NCBI GenBank assembly: GCA_018894105.1
Contig: CM032119.1
Span: forward strand, 12,045,246 to 12,109,245
DNA from: Jacaranda mimosifolia
Lineage: Eukaryota > Streptophyta > Magnoliopsida > Lamiales > Bignoniaceae
Direction of reading: 5' to 3'
Length of the DNA stretch: 64,000 nt
Position numbers and translations under genes: made by a program. Positions within the stretch are counted from its first letter, which is position 1, and every line of letters starts with the position of its first letter. Of this stretch, positions 12,201 to 23,139 are shown one piece after another. The notes below the pieces were generated by a model, which saw only the letters and a program-made list of their open reading frames with translations, made no database searches and was not told the origin of the DNA.

Positions 12201-12713
12201 GAAGTCTTTGTCACCCCGAATTATGATGCATGGAGTTGGTTCACTACAATCTTTGATATCAATCTTCATGACTTTGTTGAAATTTTGAATGGAAGGCAAG
12301 TTATTTGATGAAGAAGGAAAAGAAGAAGCAGGGCTGATAGCATACAACAAATGACATCACATTGCATGATGAGACAATAGGTGTGTCAATATATCAACCA
12401 TGTGGTGTGCGTGGACTTGAAGAATGCTGATATAAAATATGGGAGAAGACTCTTACCTGTTCTCGACAATGAACCAAAGAGGAACAACAAGCCAGTAATC
12501 CCTATTCAGTTCAGCAAGATTGTGCCCCAGAAACTGAAGCCATAAACAACCGTATACACCTCTCGTCAGCCTCTGTTTTCCCTCAGCTTCCTTGATGAAT
12601 GAAAGCTTCAAGAATTGCATATTTATAGGTGCTATTACCAGACTAAAGTATGTAATTTTCCTTCCCATTGAAAGCTTGGAGAAGAAGAGATAAAAGGATG
12701 GAAATTCAATCAT
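9204..12713 (-). pseudogene. Antisense plant mobile domain (PMD) gene carried by the Tat element
   Basis: A roughly 900-codon gene on the strand opposite to pol. N-terminal to C-terminal: a variable head (12350-12069), then a PMD/'aminotransferase-like' domain with FFELWCPSTNTLH, GELSISLWYLRGLCGLPI (about 11780-11660), YLAAFLSC (about 11315) and FSLAVPILASIYRGL (about 11205-11160), a Ser-rich low-complexity linker (10540-10200), and a strong heptad coiled coil (about 9620-9204). One reading line is held over nearly all of it; I count stops near 12068, 11303, 11080, 10613 and 10580. PMD proteins in plants are linked to silencing and genome stability and are also carried by transposons; the role here is inferred only. 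A spliced leader lies at 12457-12713. Confidence 0.82.
12334..12456 (-). other. Leader intron of the antisense PMD gene
   Basis: On the minus strand the donor ACAG|GTAAGA is at 12456 and the acceptor CTATCAG| at 12334, giving a 123-base canonical GT-AG intron just upstream of the PMD reading frame. A second acceptor, TTTTCTTTTCAG, ends at 10114 before the coiled-coil part; its donor (about 10200) seems mutated from GT. Confidence 0.55.
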
Positions 12714-13560
12714 AAACTTCCATGAATGAACACAGTCGGGGATTGTTCTGCATTAAGGATGGCAAGCTGTTGTTGCAACAATATGGTATGATCCGGTGGT
12801 ATTGGTCTACAAGGACCAAGGATTATGTTGATTTGGAAGCCCATGTATTTCTATTAAAAAAAAAGAAAAAAAATAGGGAAGGAAAAGAAAGAAATGAGAG
12901 AAGGAAATAGAAGACAACGGTAGTCACAGAAACTATTTTTTGCAAATTTGTTGTTCCCAAAGTTAAGGGAGGCATATTAGGCTGATTTCCAATTGTTTAA
13001 AGATTTGGAAGCGGGCCCCACTCGTATTTTCAAAAAAAAAAGGAATAATGGGGAAAAGATGAAATCCCGTGATGTCGCGGGATTTCATGATGCTGCTATC
13101 TGTTATGCACAAACAGAGTCCACGGTTGGTTTCTTTTCTTTGTTTGAATGAAAGGAATAATGTGAGGCTATGTATTTGAAAGTAAAGAAAAGGAAATAAT
13201 TGATTTCCAAATGCTCAAAAAACAAGTGAAGGTAATTCTGGTGCCTGGAAGGTAAAATTGGATCAGTTTGTTAATGGGAAAGTGATACGAGTTATGTTCA
13301 CAATCCGCAAGGAAAATCAAGATTTATTGCATGAAGGAACTTTTCTAATTCAAGCTTTGAGGACAAGGAAGATCGTGATTATTTCCCATTATCAATTGAT
13401 TGGGTATTAAGTATTCTACTAAGGAAAGAAACTTGTCAAGGATTCATACTATGAAATAGTTGCCATAAAAAAGGAAATAAAAGGATGGTGATTACTTCAA
13501 ATCTCGTCTCTCATTTGCATTTTGGCATGTCATTTCGCCGAATTTTGAAGTGGGGACATC
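12714..13560. other. Untranslated region before the 3' LTR
   Basis: No coding signal. Holds an A-rich stretch (12857-12905), a perfect hairpin (13059-13088) and, next to the LTR, the purine tract GAAGTGGGGACATC (13547-13560), the likely plus-strand primer. The promoter of the antisense gene should lie in this stretch on the minus strand; I see no convincing TATA box. Confidence 0.55.
13059..13088. repeat. Perfect 11-base-pair hairpin, GC-rich core
   Basis: atgaaatcccg (13059-13069) and its exact complement cgggatttcat (13078-13088) around an 8-base loop. It stands out in AT-rich DNA. It may be a transcript stem-loop (for example in the leader of the antisense gene); no family known to me. 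Confidence 0.8.
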
Positions 13561-14204
13561 TGTTGACATCAAAATTTTGTTGGAATAAACTATCACTTGA
13601 TAGTCCAATTAAATTGACTATTGAGTTAAGTCCCAAATTAAAGTCCATAACAAATTTGGACTTTATAAAATGGGTCAATCCAAAATGAATTTTAAAATAT
13701 TTTATTTATTTTGGTTTAGCTAATTGGGCCAAATAAATTTTAATATGACCCATTAGTTAATTAAGCTCATCTCAAGTGGTATTCAATCCCAAGGGGAGAC
13801 TCAATTTTCAAGTCATCAAACCCTAATTTGTACCTATAAAAAGGGTTGCTGGGAGACATACTATACATCAAGAAATACATCAAGAAACTCAAGCTCTCGC
13901 TGCGAAGAAGTGCTGCAACCACAAGAGTTCTACATCTTCTTCAAAAGAGTCCAAACTTTGAACACCTTGATATGAAAACAAATACTTGATTTCAAGGAAG
14001 TTTGTGATTTCATCCGCAAATTTATGAGGGAATTACTCATCCGATTCAAGAACAAGCATCAAGCCCTTGAATCAAACCCAAGGAAAAGAATCAGAGGAAT
14101 TATTAGAGATTGTAACCACTATTTTGTTTTCAATTAAATATTGAATTTGTCCGTATTTTTCTTGTCTTGTAATTCGTTTTGCAAACTCGAAATTTGTGCG
14201 AACA
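13561..14204 (+). repeat. 3' LTR of the first Tat element
   Basis: 644 bases, partner of 1136-1781, same TG...CA ends and TATA box (13835-13841). Followed directly by the target duplication agtgc. Confidence 0.95.
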
Positions 14205-15780
14205 AGTGCCTAAGTTGAAATTGAGCCACCATGCTCCATTCCGCTTGTGTAAGTGTTTTGACTGAAATTGAGCTACCATTACCCAACTTTTTTACCATTT
14301 GACCTAAGACTTATGCTACAAACTAACAGTTCTATTGATTCCTTAATCATTATGACCTATATTAGTGGCGAGGATGATAATGGCAAACCTATGTGGGTAT
14401 AAACTAGTACTCATTCGAAGGAGGTGCATTCGACGATCTACTTGATTATGTATTGAGACTTCACACAGACATGGGACTTCACACCTGTGAAAGATTCTTG
14501 TGCATGAGTTAAAGCACGAGTTATGTTATGTGCCTTGTGAATGCTTCATCATTGCTCAATAGTTCAAAAGGCCTTCTGAGGAATTTAAGGATGAATTTGT
14601 GCACTTGTGAGCTCCATCATTTTGGATTGTTTGTGTTTTTTGAAGTCTTTGCTACAGTATCCTTCTTCTTATTTTGTTTGGGAGTGCGATAACTTTCCAG
14701 AATGGAGTTATTTTATCCTAGTTTGGATAGCTAAAACTGCAAATATGAGATTTCATGGAAAAGAAAAAAACTTATTTTGCATTTATTTGTGTTATTTGGA
14801 TATTTTCTAGTAATATTTTTATGTGTTTTTATTGTCACCTTTACGCACTTCTTTACTGTGAGTAGGTAGCAAGGAAGCCATGTACAAGGCCTATATGCAC
14901 AGAAAGATAAGATGAGCCAAAATTATCAACCAATTAGTGAATACCGCATAGGGACGTGGCGTCCACGTGCCTAGGATATGAGAAAGAATTTTCCGCCATT
15001 GGAAATTAGAGTGTCTCAATGCTGCGACGCCCAAAGGATGAGAAGCAAACCATTTATTAAGGGCAATTTCATCTCTAGCTACAAAAACATGGCTTAGGGC
15101 TTAACTCAGCAAAATTTTTTTAGCCATCTCATTCAGATTTTATTGCCAACTATCTCTTGCTTAAGTTTTTCATTTTTCTCTCTAACTTTCCTTTTGTTTT
15201 GTTATATTTTCTTCTAGCCTAGTTGCTTCCTAAGAAATCAACATTGGAGTTGAACACAATTTTTTATGGGTTTTGGAGAAAATCCATCTTGATTTTTTCA
15301 CCATTACTGAACTAGGTCTCAAGAGAGGGTGGATCTTATTGGAGAATTAGGTTGTATTATAATCTTAGACTTTGTTGTTTGCTTTATAGTTTCTTAGCTT
15401 GTTTGTTGGAATTATGTCTAGGCTAGCTTTGTTTTTTGTGACTCTTTGAATATTTAATATTTTAAATAAAGAACTTACGTTTATGTCCATGTCCATGATT
15501 TTAATGTTTGATGATGTTGGATTATTGTTGATTACATAATGTCCAATGCCCAACTAGTTTGATCACTTTGGTTTAGGAATTGTGTTAGTTGGTTTGAGAA
15601 GAAGAGGTGATAATAGACTGTCGACACTTTTGGAGCAATTATGTTTAGGCAATCTATGAGAGGTAATTGATGAGACTGTCTGATGATATAGGATATACTA
15701 CATGGGTCTAGGCCTAACAATTTTTTATTTTGTTGGTTAGTTTAGTTTCATTTTAATTTCTATTTTCATTGAAACTCTCC
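14205..15780 (+). mobile_element. Right half of the old LTR-like element (tentative)
   Basis: Continues the sequence broken at 1135. There is no reading frame of note. From about 14690 the sequence looks LTR-like: a T-rich leader, a GC-richer block with gggacgtggcgtccacg (about 14952), then a long T-rich region. I cannot find a second LTR or a target duplication in the window, so the borders are uncertain. Beyond 15780 it blends into ordinary AT-rich DNA. Confidence 0.35.
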
Positions 15781-15949
15781 CTTGTGTTGGTCTAGATAGT
15801 GGAAGTGAAGGGGATAGGGTAGTCCGGAAATATATCAAAACTTCACATTATGCACCTGCAATGAATTCTAAATGGCTTTATAGGATTGATTGATTTATTT
15901 GAACTTGTCGATTGAAAACATTTTAGGCCTTGTTTTGTATATCTCTAAA

Positions 15950-16360
15950 ACTGCATGATCGTCTAGCATTGGAGATATAAGGATCAAGTACTGCAACTAC
16001 TCAATGTAGGATAAAGATAGTATAATGATTTTCTAGATCTTGGTGATTTATGAGTTCAGTAATCTTTTAGTTAAGGATTTTTTATTTACAATAACTTCAA
16101 TAAAGTTGAACTTATTAGCCGTTCTTTGTCAATATCAAGAATTTAGAAACACATTAAGACAAACAATGTGCTTATATGGATTGAACAATATGTTTATATG
16201 AACTGATTCCGGGACCAAGTGATTGATCTATTATTAGGATAATCAAGTGTTCGTGAATAGTATTTGGAGTTTTAAGTGATTTGACAAAGTGTTTTATAGA
16301 CAGGAGGAATCATTGCCCAATGATAGGTTCAATTTTCCCCAGCCTTATGCGTATAGAAAA
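15950..16360 (+). repeat. Diverged direct duplication, copy 1
   Basis: About 400 bases aligning by eye with 19610-19985. Shared blocks include cttggtgat..., a gttctttgtcaatatca core (16121-16137 and 19780-19796) and a common tail ending in a 'gaggaatcattgccca'-like segment. Many substitutions and small indels. Not coding. Confidence 0.6.
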
Positions 16361-17257
16361 ATTCTATTCAAAATTTCTAAAGCGTCCATTACCTTGTTTC
16401 CTTGCAACAACTAGACAATGCGCTGTACAGAAAGTTTAACAAAACATAAGAAAAGCTATTTAAGTTAAAAAAGATAATGACGTTAATAATTTACGTAGGC
16501 AAAATTTACACTTAACCATGATCTTCTACAGGCATGAACGATCAGCAAGAGTCTGCAAAAACATCCCACCACCACCTCAAGATAGATATCTTCGATTCCT
16601 AAAATTTATTAGTAACGCATGGTTGTAACTCATGTAGAGACTTATGTAAGGTGCATAGGAGTTGTAGTCCTTTAATTTGTAGACCAGAAAGATTGTTCAT
16701 GTCATCAAAAGAAAAGTAGCACAGAAACATAGAGCAACCAACTTTAAAAAACAGTACACCAACAGAGAAAGAAATGAAACCAATTAAAACTATATATGGA
16801 TAATTTGAAACAAACTTATCAAGAAAAAAATATAAGATCACATGCACTCGCAATTCTTTGGAAGCAAAGTCCAGCAAGCCACCGAAAAACTCTATAAAAC
16901 ATAGTATCAACCACTTGTTTGGTGGGTTCATATGCTTTTTTGAATACTTCTAAGATGAGTTGTGAGTTCTATAAAAATATTTGGGTTTTTTAGGAGCTTA
17001 TAAAATTATAAAATAAAATATTTAGATTTTATAAGATCCTAAAAAAAAGAATAATAAGTTCAACTTATTTTATTCTTTTAAGATCTTATCAACTCCATGC
17101 TTTCAACATTTCAAAAAACAAAATCCTCACTCTTTTGAATTCCAAATATATAACCTCTACATAACATTGTAAGTTTTCCAACCTAACAATATTTTCTCCT
17201 GTAAGCCTAAGAACCATATCTCTATTCCTCGGGAAAATTTAATATATTCCCTCTCTG
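16361..17257. other. Intergenic stretch with one hydrophobic open frame
   Basis: The minus strand has a 110-codon frame at 16599-16931 with two probable membrane segments (around residues 30-45 and 47-60). I cannot name it; it could be a relic exon or chance. At 16940-17100 the sequence resembles the inside of the Tourist-like MITE at 19150 (ataagttcaacttatttta), so a decayed MITE of that family probably sits there. Confidence 0.3.
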
Positions 17258-18772
17258 AAATAGGGATATGGCGGTTTACTCCCCTATTAAAAAAAAAAAA
17301 AAAAAGGTCAAAAACCACCACATATTTTTGAAAATGCTGCGAAAAGCCCCCTTGAGACCGTAAGTAAAGTATACACGCCATTTTCTGCGATTTGTTATAT
17401 CTTTTTATATCTAAAATGACTATTATGCCATTTTTATATCAGCCGCTGAATCCTTTTGTTTAAATGAATAGTCCAAATGAAATAATACTTAATATTTATA
17501 AAAAATATTTATACATTTATATACATATATATACAATATATAATATATATTATAATATATATTATATTATATACATATATATATACATTAGCTGCCACGG
17601 CTGCCATGCGAACTAGATCTGGCCAGCTAGATCCTTTCAACGGCCGGCGGCCATAGTGTATTAATATAAAAAAATAATTCTTTAATATACTTATATATGC
17701 ACATTATATACATATATATAACATCATATATATATCCACCAGCCACCATCCCAAATCCCAACTCCACCAACCTCCACCCCAATAAAGTTGTTGGCATCAA
17801 GAAAAAAAAAAAAAAAAGGACCACCATGGCTAGATGGCCGTAGCGGCCACTAGATGAACTTGTGGGCAGATCTGGATCTAGCTAGATCATGCCTCTTTTC
17901 AAGCTAGCATGACAGCCAATTGGGGTATTTGGGAGAGGAGAGAGGGACAGGGAAGTTATATTATATTTATAAATATGTTATAAATAATTTTATATACATA
18001 TATGTATATATATAATTTTTATGTATGCATGTATATGATATTTTATAAATATTATATAGTATTTGATTTATATAAATATGTTATATATTCCATAAATATA
18101 ATAATTTTATATTAAACAAAAGAAAAAGAAATTTGTATATATAGATATTATATATATGTACATAGATATGTTATAAACAATTTTATATACGTATATGTAT
18201 TTATTTAATTTTTTATATGTATATATAATTTTATAAATATTAAATTGTATTTAATTTATATAAATATGTTATGTATTTTATAAATATGAAATTATTTAGT
18301 TTTGATAATTTTATATATGTATGTATATATAATTGTATAAATATTAAATAGTATTTAATTTATATAAATATGTTATATATTTCATAAATTTAAAATTATT
18401 TAATTTTAGATTAAACAAAAGAAAAATAAATTTGTATATATATATATATATTATATGTATATATATGTTATAAATATATTTATGTACATATATGTAGTTA
18501 TCTAGTTTTTTATATGTTTATATAATTTTATAAATATAAAATTATTTAATTTAGATTAAATAAGAGAAAAGGAAAAACATAAGGATATAAAATAATGTTA
18601 TATATAAGGGTATTTTCATCTATGCAATGTAAAATTCAACTCAAATAAATGGAAGGAGGCAGTGAGCCACAATTTATAAACATAAGGTGGCATTTAAACC
18701 TTTTTTTTATTTTTTATCGCAAGGAGGTAAATCGCTCATTTCATATTTTACATGGGGGTAAAAAGATTTTAG
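17258..18772 (-). mobile_element. AT-rich repeat with GC-rich island, copy 1 (unclassified)
   Basis: Roughly 1.5 kb. The outer ends share short imperfect inverted repeats (gaaataggg at 17258 and its complement at about 18763-18772). Inside are long TATA-rich stretches around islands rich in GGCGGCCAT and agatctggccagctagat (17590-17660, 17820-17930). Both ends align, in opposite orientation, with the ends of 59240-60250, so the two form a family. No coding capacity; superfamily unknown. Confidence 0.45.
17960..18570 (+). repeat. Imperfect tandem repeat, AT-only, about 130-200-base units
   Basis: At least three ragged copies of a unit with the landmarks 'tttatataaatatgttat', 'aaaattatttaatttta' and 'attaaacaaaagaaaaa' (for example near 18110, 18410 and 18555). 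Spacing varies through TA-run length changes. Lies inside the unclassified AT-rich element. Confidence 0.65.
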
Positions 18773-19149
18773 CCCCTATTTCCTAATTAGCATTGTTGCC
18801 TTTTTGGCAGAAGGCAATTCCAGAATAGGTCATCTTCACTTTAATCCTCAAAACATTGACAAGATCTAATTATATTATATCATTTAATCGGTTGTTAATA
18901 TTCTCAAGTTTCAAGCATCGGGTTGAGAAGAAATTGAAATTTGTGTTCCATATTTGTATAATCTTCTAATTTATAAAATCTAGCAACATTTTTTCTCGTT
19001 TAATCAGTTCATTTTTTTATCATATTCAAATATTGAGGTGGAAAGAGATCTAAATTTTTTATTCATTTTGTTTTCCATTGGGCTCATCTTATTACCATTA
19101 TCTTTCATCTCGGCCTTAAATGTCTGAGTTAATTTCATTCATGTATTTA
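18773..19149. other. Intergenic stretch
   Basis: No gene, repeat border or motif recognised. Confidence 0.5.
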
Positions 19150-19536
19150 GAGGGTGTTTGGGTGAGCTTATAAGCTCTTCAAAACATCTTATAAGATGTT
19201 TAAAAGCTTATAAGTTGATAAAAAGTGTTTGGTAATTTTTTAAAAAAAAGAGTTTATAAAATCTTAAAATAAGATGTTAGGAGCTTATAAGCTCCTTTAA
19301 AAAAAGTAAGGAGACTCCAACTTATTTTTAAAATCTTAGCAAGCTCCTTCATTTTTAACCATTTAAATTATAAAATTGTCAGTATTAACATCTTATAAGC
19401 TCTAAAATCTTATTTTATTTAAACACCTCAACAACTTATTTTAAAAATAAGATCTAACATCTTATAAGCTCCAAAGACATCTTATAAGATGTAGAAGCTT
19501 ATAAAATGTTTAAAATAAGTTTAGCCAAACACCCTC
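19150..19536. mobile_element. Tourist-like MITE (PIF/Harbinger type)
   Basis: 387 bases with inverted ends GAGGGTGTTTGG...CCAAACACCCTC and a TTA target duplication at 19147-19149 and 19537-19539. TTA duplications and GGGTGTTTGG-type ends are typical of Tourist MITEs. Inside are many copies of cttataagctc and its complement, giving strong self-pairing. Relatives lie at about 16940-17100 and 41490-41690. Confidence 0.88.
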
Positions 19537-19539
19537 TTA

Positions 19540-22517
19540 GTCATTATCGTAATATGATATTGAGACTATAATTCATTGTGCAGAATACATATCTACGGTG
19601 GGTGGTTCTAGCACTAGAGACCTAAGGATAAGATATTGCGATCATTACCAAGAAGTTCCAGTCTAGAGCTTTTCGCATAGCATAAAGATTATAAGTAGAT
19701 ATATTTTCTTAATCTTGGTGATCCACGAGCTAGCACCTTTAGCCAAGAATTTTTTGATAAAGTTAGACTTATCAATTGTTCTTTGTCAATATCATGGTCT
19801 AAGGATCTAACAACAGCCTAAGAAAAATAATATGCTGATGCAGACAAATGTTGCAACAAACAGATTTTTGTTGAGGATATTCAAGTTTTTGTGAATAGAG
19901 TAATTAGATTTTCAGGTGACTGACAGCATGTTTTGTGGATAGGAAGAATAATCATTACCCATTTTAGAAAGAGGGCCTTATTGAACTTTTCTTCGATAAA
20001 ATTGTAGGAATATGTGATCTTCATATCTTTGCTAGGATAAGTTTTGTTTCAAATAGTCCATATACAGCACTGGATACATTTTTCTTTCTCTGTTGATCTG
20101 GTGATATTTAGTTGAAAAGATTCGGTTGCTCTATGTCACTATGCCTCTTTGATTACAATATTGTTCTTTTGATAGCATGAATTATCTTCATGGCCTGCAT
20201 TTTCTATGCTTAACACTATTAGTTTCAAACATAAGTTACAATCATTCTTTACTAATAAATTTCAGCAATACATAATATCAATATTAAAGTAATTGTGTGA
20301 TGCTTTCACAGACTCTTGTAGATCTTTCATTTTATTTAGGAGATGATAGTTGTGTGTAGATCTTGCTTATTTGAATTATTCACTCCTTTTATGTTTTATT
20401 AAATTTTTTGTACAATACATTGTCCAGTTCCTTATGGGAAACAAGGTAAATGGATGCATTAAACATTTTGGATAGAATCTTTCTACATGCATGAGGTTGG
20501 TGAGAGTTCAAGCTATTATTACTTCGTATTTCTTAGCATAGTATAGCCAGACCAAATTAAATGCAGCAGGATGTCAAATACTACATTATTGCTATTGTTA
20601 CTACTACAATTCTACTTATGATTTATTCATATACTTACAATTTTGCAAGGAAAAATGGTGTTGAATTTTGCCATATATAGAGAGCTGAAAACCTCTTCTT
20701 ATGCACTTTGATGGAGCACTATTATTTTTGCTATCAAAGTATGCCTCAATTCAAGAATAATTTGATGGTTTTTTTTTTTTTTTTTTTCTTTTCTTTTTCT
20801 GTTTTTGAATTGGATAAACCATAGCATGTTTAATCAACTCAAATCTCATGTGGGTCTAACTATCCATCCAATACCAAGGCTGGAAATTTTGAGGTACTAG
20901 AAATATTGCATCATACAGTAACAACACCACTGCACCTAATTAAGGAAAACCATATAAATTAATTCATAACTACATTATATGCCAAATTTGTCACAAGTAA
21001 TATCAGTATCACTGGATAACCATTTGTTGTACATAACATAGAGAGAACAAGGCATTATCACACTCATCAAAGTTATTTCCAGCTATCTACTATATGTTTT
21101 ATGGAAATCTAGCTTAGATTAAGTTATGTTGCCCAAAAGAGACTAGCTCTGTTAACAACACTTGCATCTGAGGCTTGTAAAAGTCAAATTATACTTTTTA
21201 ACAAGTCCTTGTAGCTATGTTTCAAAAAGAAAAATCCACGCCTCACAGTCACTATCTGACTAAAAAATTAAAATGCCACTCTCAAATTTCGTGTTTTCTA
21301 AATTAGTATCCTGATCGTTGTTTTAGCATCATTATCAATGATTAATGGTGTGTTTAGTTTGATTTCTAGCGAGTTACTAATATCTTATTCTGTATTTTAT
21401 TCAACCATTCCCTAACTTATGATTGACAATAAATTTCTGGATGGACAATTAAGAAAAAAGAAATAAAGGAGTCATATTGAACCTAATTTTCATAGGAGTA
21501 TAAGTAAGAGTCTAAAATAAATGAATTGACTAACAGCTGTGATCCTCTGTAAAGTGGGATCTATTTTTCTTTATTAAATTTATTGAAATTTCTTATGGGG
21601 AAATTGGAAAAGATAACATGCCAAATAACCGTCTCAGTCACAATAAGTAGAAAATTTTAGTCAGGAGGTTTAATAAAATGACTAGTAGAAACTATGTCCA
21701 TAAGAAATTTGAAAATATAAAAAAAGACTGGATATTGTTTAGAAAATTAATGCACAAAGATACTGAAATAGGTTGGAATCCCTGGGTGAACTCGCTTAAT
21801 GCTTCTAATGAGTGGTGATGAAAACTTAAAGTAATTTCTCAAACACTAATCTTAAACTTAAGTTATTATATATTCAGTTTTATTTATCAAAGGATAATTG
21901 ATTGTAATTTTTCTTGTAGAAAGGCAGTGACGATATAAGTTTAGGAACAAAGATTTGTCTTTGATTTGATTCCGATATGATAAGTTATTTTCTATTATTG
22001 CTGTCAAGGAAGAAAGAGCACGAGTATCCAGCCAAAGTTTTGGTAACACGATTAATAGGGAAAAGAAATTTTAGAGGACAAATGGTGAATTAAAAGTATA
22101 TGAAGAAGAATACATGTAGATTGGCCATAATAATAATGACACTATGTATACAGGAATAACTGAGTATAACATAAATTTTGGAATTAAGAGAGGAAGCAAT
22201 ATGTAATGAAGTTATAGTATAATATTTGGAAACCATTAAAAGAAAAATTAAAAGGGAAAATGTAAAGAGAAGAAAAAGGGTTAAGGGGCAGCTTCGTTGA
22301 AGGAAGATATTCAGTTCCTTGTATAGTTTATGAAAAGTTGCTATGTCTATATCATCGACAGATATTGTTATTGAGGTTGCAATCAAGATGTTGAACAATA
22401 TTCTTGAAATAGCACAAAGTGAAGATTAGGAATATTCATGTTACTTGTTGAGGGTGAAAAAGATATGCTAGAAGTATTTGCAAGTTAACCTTATAATGGG
22501 TCTCGTTTTTCTTGATT
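19540..22517. other. Intergenic DNA, including copy 2 of the diverged duplication
   Basis: 19610-19985 is the partner of 15950-16360. A T run lies at 20769-20788. The rest shows no supported gene; the longest frames (22090-22398 minus, 102 codons; 21858-22049 minus) have no recognisable motif. Moderately AT-rich without clear repeat borders, so it may be old unique DNA. Confidence 0.5.
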
Positions 22518-22536
22518 AGAGTTGTCATACTGTAAA

Positions 22537-22990
22537 CACTAAAAGAAAAAGATAAATTAGTGACAAAATAGTAAGTGGCAATACGAAAGTTGTTACTAAT
22601 TATGTATATTAAGTGACGAAAAATTTAATTTTGTCACCTTAATAATTTTTATAAACTTAATAGTGACAAAAATAATGTTAAAGTTGTCACTATAAATAAT
22701 TAGTGACACACCAACGATGACAATAAAAATATTGCCACAAATTATAGTGACAATTTTTATTGTCACTAAATTGTCACTATAGGAGTGTCACTAATTGTTA
22801 ATAGTGACAACTTAAAATATTAACTTTTGTCACTATTGAGTCATATTGTGACAAGATAAAAATTCTTGTCACTTAAAAATTGATCATCAGTGACAAGATA
22901 AAAGCTATTGTTACTCAATACATGTTATTAGTGACAACTTTCACTTTGTCACTTATTATTTTGTCATTAATATTATATTATTTCGTAGTG
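22537..22990. mobile_element. CACTA-type MITE
   Basis: 454 bases starting CACTAAAAGAAAAAG and ending in ...TTTCGTAGTG, that is CACTA ends, with a 3-base duplication aaa at 22534-22536 and 22991-22993. The inside is filled with repeats of TTAGTGACAA and TTGTCACTA in both directions, so it can fold strongly. No transposase. It lies 14 bases inside the LTR end. Confidence 0.88.
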
Positions 22991-23115
22991 AAAATTAAAC
23001 CATACAGTCTAATTTCGAGGTGTGAAACTTAATCCCAAAAAGTAAGTCATAATCAAAATTATGACCAAAAATAAAACTTCAAAAAATCCTACTAGTCAAA
23101 TGAATCTCAAACATG

Positions 23116-23139
23116 AAAAAAAAAAAAAAAAAAAAAAAA
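23116..23139 (+). repeat. A(24) homopolymer
   Basis: Run of A within the left LTR of the old element. The right LTR has a shorter A run at the matching place (about 36546). Confidence 0.8.

Larger units (their letters stand above)
1136..14204 (+). mobile_element. Complete Tat-lineage Ty3/gypsy retrotransposon with an antisense passenger gene
   Basis: A 13,069-base LTR retrotransposon bounded by a perfect 5-base target duplication, agtgc, at 1131-1135 and 14205-14209. LTRs begin TG and end CA. Internal order on the plus strand is gag, protease, RT, RNase H, a second archaeal-type RNase H, integrase; the second RNase H places it in the plant Tat lineage. Between integrase (ends 8627) and the 3' LTR lies a large gene on the opposite strand (9204-12713). 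By eye the LTRs differ at roughly 30 of 640 positions, about 5%, so this is the youngest large element here. Pol carries stops, frameshifts and a deletion in the integrase finger, so the copy is not autonomous. Confidence 0.95.

Noticed and set aside
17510..18570. Possible satellite or centromere repeat
   Set aside because: Units are ragged and few and belong inside a dispersed element with a second copy elsewhere; not a satellite array.
21340..21560. Possible MITE starting ggtgtgtttagtttg
   Set aside because: No matching inverted end or target duplication found nearby.
22537..22990. Regular short repeats that could suggest a CRISPR-like array
   Set aside because: They are inverted and direct TTAGTGACAA motifs inside a CACTA MITE in plant DNA; no repeat-spacer regularity.
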